Shown here piece by piece: positions 61,058 to 64,000 of a stretch of DNA of 64,000 nt. Location of the stretch: NCBI GenBank assembly GCA_945906305.1, contig CAMDQT010000020.1:1-64000 (forward strand), read 5' to 3'. The first letter of the stretch is position 1, and the number at the start of each line of letters is the position of its first letter. The stretch is from Ferrithrix thermotolerans DSM 19514 (GTDB lineage: Bacteria; Actinomycetota; Acidimicrobiia; Acidimicrobiales; CAIXPF01). Under the pieces are notes generated by a model. That model was not told the origin of the DNA. It did no database searches and saw only the letters and a program-made list of their open reading frames with translations. Both the position numbers and the translations under genes were made by a program.

Positions 61058-61555
61058 ATGCCGCCGGAACTGCTTGTCGTCAGTAACTCAGCCGAACAAA
61101 CCAGGGCGTGTGCGGCCGCGCTCGCCGAGCAGTGTCGAGCGGGCGATCTGGTGATACTGACCGGCGATCTGGGGGCCGGGAAGACGGCGTTCTGTCAAGG
61201 GTTCGGGGCCGCGTTGGGGGTTCCTGGCCCGATCACCAGCCCGACGTTCACCTTGCATCAGCGCCATGAGGGCCGCTTAGTGATGCACCATCTCGACGTG
61301 TACCGAATCGAGCAACTTGACGAGACCATCGAGCTGGGGCTGTCCGAGCTGCTCGAGTCCGGCGGTGTCACCCTGATCGAGTGGGGCGACAAAATTCGAT
61401 TGGCTTTGCCGGCGCGGTATCTCGAGCTCTCGATGGAATTGGGGGAGCGTGATGACGACCGCCGTATTCGGGTCACTTGCGTGGGCGACGGTTGGCAGGA
61501 CCGTATGGCCGCGTTCACCGAGAGCCTGGCGCTGCGGGGAGTGACGTCGTGCTGA
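61058..61555 (+). CDS. tsaE: tRNA threonylcarbamoyladenosine biosynthesis ATPase TsaE
   Basis: 165 aa. TsaE supports the TsaB-TsaD complex that makes t6A37 in ANN-decoding tRNAs. Walker A GDLGAGKTAF has K42. GPITSPTFTLHQRH and HHLDVYRIEQLDE, IEWGDKI are typical. It is the first of tsaE-tsaB-rimI-tsaD, and overlaps tsaB by seven bases. In most actinobacteria it follows alr. Confidence 0.95.
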   Translation: MPPELLVVSNSAEQTRACAAALAEQCRAGDLVILTGDLGAGKTAFCQGFGAALGVPGPITSPTFTLHQRHEGRLVMHHLDVYRIEQLDETIELGLSELLESGGVTLIEWGDKIRLALPARYLELSMELGERDDDRRIRVTCVGDGWQDRMAAFTESLALRGVTSC

Positions 61556-62277
61556 TCGTGGGGATCGAGACCTCTTCCACCCAGGTGAGCTGCGCCCTCG
61601 GCGGCCCGGACGGCGTGCTGGCGGCCTCCCAGGTGAACCGCGGTCAGCGCCACGCGGAGTTGCTCAGCCCCATGATCGGCCAGCTATGCGCGGCGGCCGG
61701 CGTGTCCTTGGACTCGGTGAACGCAGTGGCCGTTGGGGTGGGGCCGGGGCTGTTCACTGGCCTGCGAGTCGGCTTGGCCACGGCAAAGGCCATGGCATTT
61801 GGTCTGGGGGTTCCCGTCATCGGGGTGGGTTCGCTTGAGTTGGTGGCCTTCCCTGTCCGTTTCGCTCCGTGTCGGATCGTTGCGGTCACCGATGCTCGCC
61901 GGAGCGAAGTTTTCTGGGCTCGCTTCAGTGGCGGCATGGACGGGGTCGAGGCCTTCGGGCCGTCTCAGGTCGGGTCGCCGGCCGAACTTCGCGCTGAACT
62001 CGATGCTGAACTCGATGCTGATGGCGCAGGCGCAGGTCATCTTCTGGTGGGTGATGGCGCGCTGCGCTACCGGGAGGTTCTCGCCGCTGACGGCGTGGAG
62101 TTTGCTAACTCGGCCCTGGCCCATCCCTCGGCCTGGGCGCTGGTGCAGGTGGCGAGGTCACGGGCATCGGTTTCGTCGACGGTCCCACCGCAAGACGTGC
62201 ACCCGGTGTACCTGCGTCAGCCCGACGCCGAGGCCAACTGGGTGCAGCGGCCAACTAGCGAAGCGCCGCGGTCATGA
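61549..62277 (+). CDS. tsaB: tRNA threonylcarbamoyladenosine biosynthesis protein TsaB
   Basis: 242 aa from GTG 61549 (VLIVGIETSSTQVSCALGGP). TsaB is the ASKHA-fold partner that scaffolds TsaD. NAVAVGVGPGLFTGLRVGLATAKAMAFGLGVPVIGVGSLE is the family core and DARRSEVFWARF follows. A small tandem repeat ELDAELDADG occurs near residue 155. Upstream in-frame codons lie within tsaE. Confidence 0.93.
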   Translation: MLIVGIETSSTQVSCALGGPDGVLAASQVNRGQRHAELLSPMIGQLCAAAGVSLDSVNAVAVGVGPGLFTGLRVGLATAKAMAFGLGVPVIGVGSLELVAFPVRFAPCRIVAVTDARRSEVFWARFSGGMDGVEAFGPSQVGSPAELRAELDAELDADGAGAGHLLVGDGALRYREVLAADGVEFANSALAHPSAWALVQVARSRASVSSTVPPQDVHPVYLRQPDAEANWVQRPTSEAPRS

Positions 62278-62828
62278 GCAAGGTCGGACCAAATGGCGTC
62301 GTGCCGCCGCCGGTGCTGGTGGCACCCATGCGCCGTCGGCACCTGCCCTCGGTGTTGCGTATCGAGAAGCAGGTGTATCCAAGGCCGTGGACGATGAGCC
62401 TGTACCTGGGCGAGCTGACCCTGCCGACCTCGCGGTGCTATCTGGTGGCTAGACAGGACCATCGCCTAGTCGGTTACGCCGGGTTCATGTTGACCCTCGA
62501 TGAGTGCCACATCACCACGGTGGCGGTCGATCCGGATCGCCAAGGAAACCGCATCGGGACCCGGTTGGTGCTCGAGCTTGCCCGTCGAGCGGTGGCGCGT
62601 GGAGCGACCAGCCTCACCCTCGAGGTCCGTGAGAGCAATACGGCGGCGCAGGCGTTGTATCGCACGTTCGGGTTCGTTCCGGCCGGGGTTCGCAAGGGGT
62701 ATTACGCCGAGGTCAATGAGGATGCGTTGATCATGTGGGCCCATGACGTCGACACGGCCGGGTACGGGCAACGCCTCGCCGAGATCGAGTCCGGCCTGCC
62801 CGACCCGACCATCAGCGAGGGGCTTTGA
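62274..62828 (+). CDS. rimI: Ribosomal protein S18-alanine N-acetyltransferase-like GNAT
   Basis: 184 aa. The GNAT fold is clear: PMRRRHLPSVLRIEKQVYPRPWTMSLYLGEL, VGYAGFMLTLDECHITTVAVDPDRQGNRIGTRLVLELARRAVARGATSLTLEVRESNTAAQALYRTFGFVPAGVRKGYY. The acetyl-CoA loop RQGNRIG is present. Between tsaB and tsaD the gene is conventionally RimI. The real protein substrate may be broader. Confidence 0.9.
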   Translation: MSKVGPNGVVPPPVLVAPMRRRHLPSVLRIEKQVYPRPWTMSLYLGELTLPTSRCYLVARQDHRLVGYAGFMLTLDECHITTVAVDPDRQGNRIGTRLVLELARRAVARGATSLTLEVRESNTAAQALYRTFGFVPAGVRKGYYAEVNEDALIMWAHDVDTAGYGQRLAEIESGLPDPTISEGL

Positions 62829-62833
62829 ACGTC

Positions 62834-63859
62834 GTGAGCAGATCGTCCGTGGTAGTGCTCGGTATCGAGACATCCTGTGATGACACGGCGGCTTCGGTTC
62901 TGGCGCGCCGTGCCGACGGCACCCTCGAGGTGTTGTCGTCGGTCGTGTCGAGCCAGATCGATCTTCACGCCCGTTATGGCGGAGTTGTGCCCGAGGTTGC
63001 CTCGCGGGCCCATATCGACCGAATTATCCCTGTCCTGGCCGAGGCGATGCGCGAGGCCCACGTGCAGCGCGGCGACCTCGATGCCATCGCGGCCACGATC
63101 GGCCCGGGCTTGGTCGGTTCGTTGTTGGTGGGGGTCAGCGCGGCGAAGGCACTGTCGTTGGTGTGGGGAGTTCCCTTCGTCGGGGTGAACCACCTCGAAG
63201 GACATCTGTTCGCACCGTTGCTGGAGGAACAGGATGTGGCGTTTCCGTTGCTGGTGCTGTTGGTGTCGGGCGGTCACACAATGCTTCTGGGTATGTTCGG
63301 GCCCGGCGACTATCGCTTGATGGGCCGAACCTTGGACGACGCCGCTGGCGAGGCGTTCGACAAGGTGGCGCGTTACCTGGGCTTGGGCTACCCCGGTGGC
63401 CCGGTAATCGACCGGTTGGCTACCGAGGGGGACCTCAGCGCTATTGCCTTCCCCCGCTCGATGTTGCACGACGGCCTCGACTTCTCCTTCTCCGGGTTGA
63501 AAACGTCTGTCGTCAACTACGTCCGTCGCCATCCAGAGGTGGCCGCCACCGATGTGGCGGCGTCCTTTCAGGAAGCGGCGGTGGACGTGTTGGTGCACAA
63601 GGCCCGTCTGGCCGCGTCGCAGATCGGCGCAGTTGGGATGAGCCTGGCTGGTGGGGTGGCGGCCAATACCCGCCTTCGGGCCCGCTGGGCCGCCGCCGCC
63701 AAGGCCGATGGCCGTCGTGCGCATCTACCGTCGCTGGCCTATTGCACCGACAACGCGGCGATGGTGGCCGCCGCTGGGCTGTGGCGTCTGGCCGAGCTTG
63801 GTCCCACGCCGCTGGACTGCGGTGTCGATCCAAATCTGTCCCTCGCCGCGCTGCTGTGA
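62834..63859 (+). CDS. tsaD: tRNA N6-adenosine threonylcarbamoyltransferase
   Basis: 341 aa from GTG 62834; GAGGGG lies 11 bases upstream, whereas TTG at 62825 is too close to it. TsaD catalyses t6A formation. VLGIETSCDDTAASVL, GPGLVGSLLVGVSAAKAL, the metal motif NHLEGHLFAP near residue 120, LVSGGHTMLLGM, DFSFSGLKTSVVNYVRR and YCTDNAAMVAAAG are all present. Last gene before the heat-shock operator. Confidence 0.95.
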   Translation: MSRSSVVVLGIETSCDDTAASVLARRADGTLEVLSSVVSSQIDLHARYGGVVPEVASRAHIDRIIPVLAEAMREAHVQRGDLDAIAATIGPGLVGSLLVGVSAAKALSLVWGVPFVGVNHLEGHLFAPLLEEQDVAFPLLVLLVSGGHTMLLGMFGPGDYRLMGRTLDDAAGEAFDKVARYLGLGYPGGPVIDRLATEGDLSAIAFPRSMLHDGLDFSFSGLKTSVVNYVRRHPEVAATDVAASFQEAAVDVLVHKARLAASQIGAVGMSLAGGVAANTRLRARWAAAAKADGRRAHLPSLAYCTDNAAMVAAAGLWRLAELGPTPLDCGVDPNLSLAALL

Positions 63860-63890
63860 GGTGAGCGCTCGCGTTTTTGTGGGTCACGGT

Positions 63891-63920
63891 TTGCCGAGGC
63901 ACCGGGCGCACGCCTATCGT
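63891..63920 (+). promoter_or_regulatory. Candidate groES promoter
   Basis: TTGCCG (63891-63896), 18 bases, TATCGT (63915-63920). The -10 abuts and shares its last base with the CIRCE element, as expected for HrcA repression. Confidence 0.55.
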
Positions 63921-63946
63921 TAGCACTCGCCACCCGCGAGTGCTAA
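63920..63946. promoter_or_regulatory. CIRCE element (HrcA operator)
   Basis: TTAGCACTC, nine bases, GAGTGCTAA: a perfect 9-9-9 match to the CIRCE consensus. HrcA bound here represses groES under normal temperature. Confidence 0.95.
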
Positions 63947-63979
63947 CGAGCACCGCCATTCAATTTGGAGGCTCGATCC

Positions 63980-64000
63980 ATGAACCTTCGTCCCCTCGAG
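63980..64000 (+). CDS. groES: Co-chaperonin GroES, first seven codons (cut by window end)
   Basis: ATG at 63980 opens MNLRPLE, the usual GroES N-terminus; the remainder lies outside the window. TTGGAGG is placed eight bases upstream. CIRCE and a promoter precede it, and tsaD-groES is the common actinobacterial order. Confidence 0.85.

Noticed and set aside
1-64000. CRISPR arrays, insertion sequences, tRNA or rRNA genes
   Set aside because: No regularly spaced direct repeats, no transposase-like protein, and no tRNA cloverleaf or rRNA segment was seen on either strand.

Overview
The window is a high-GC bacterial chromosome segment whose gene order and product types fit an actinobacterium. Supporting points are a type Z zinc S14, a run of ribosomal protein genes ending in rpoA-rplQ-truA-rplM-rpsI-glmM-glmS, a short-lid adenylate kinase, TANNNT boxes placed 6-7 nt before some start codons, and the alr/tsaE-tsaB-rimI-tsaD-groES neighbourhood. 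Possession of a complete flagellum suggests a deep, motile lineage such as Acidimicrobiia. That placement is inference; no 16S gene is present.

Region 1 (1-17.5 kb) is the translation super-cluster: the 3' end of tuf, a strong terminator, then rpsJ, rplC-rplD-rplW-rplB-rpsS-rplV-rpsC-rplP-rpmC-rpsQ-rplN-rplX-rplE-rpsZ-rpsH-rplF-rplR-rpsE-rpmD-rplO, terminator, secY-adk, infA-rpmJ-rpsM-rpsK-rpsD-rpoA-rplQ-truA, and rplM-rpsI. Oddities are a structured 280-nt gap between rpsJ and rplC, no map gene between adk and infA, and an infA reading frame whose only sensible start is CTG behind a perfect Shine-Dalgarno. Region 2 (17.5-25.4 kb) is cell-wall precursor and housekeeping metabolism: glmM, a roughly double-length GlmS-like protein, acpS, nnr and alr.

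Region 3 (25.4-60.9 kb) is a large flagellar island. It holds fliW, an M15 peptidase, csrA, flgN-flgK-flgL, a large glycosyltransferase/TPR protein, flagellin 1, fliD-fliS-(fliT-like), flgB-flgC-fliE-fliF-fliG-fliH-fliI-fliJ-(SLT::fliK)-flgD-flgE-flbD-motA-motB-fliL, and flhB-flhA-(flhF-like)-small membrane protein-Ser/Thr kinase. On the minus strand it holds an HEXXH peptidase-flagellin 2 pair and fliM-fliN-fliO-fliP-fliQ-fliR. Together these encode the export gate, MS/C ring, proximal rod, hook, filament, cap, stator and chaperones. No flgF/flgG, fliA, flgM or che gene is in the window. Region 4 (61-64 kb) returns to housekeeping: tsaE-tsaB-rimI-tsaD, then a perfect CIRCE operator and the first codons of groES.

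The flagellar genes lie exactly between alr and tsaE, which are usually near neighbours in actinobacteria. The island has regulatory signals of its own. Several near-identical 16-bp palindromes (arms TAGGAC/GTCCTA) sit before its transcription units, and a GGA-bearing hairpin resembling a CsrA target lies in the flagellin 1 leader, with csrA and fliW encoded nearby. Unusual flagellar proteins include a lytic transglycosylase fused to a FliK hook-length domain, an FlhF-like protein without the GTPase domain, a FliM without the CheY-binding N-terminus, and a Hanks-type kinase in the flhB-flhA operon.
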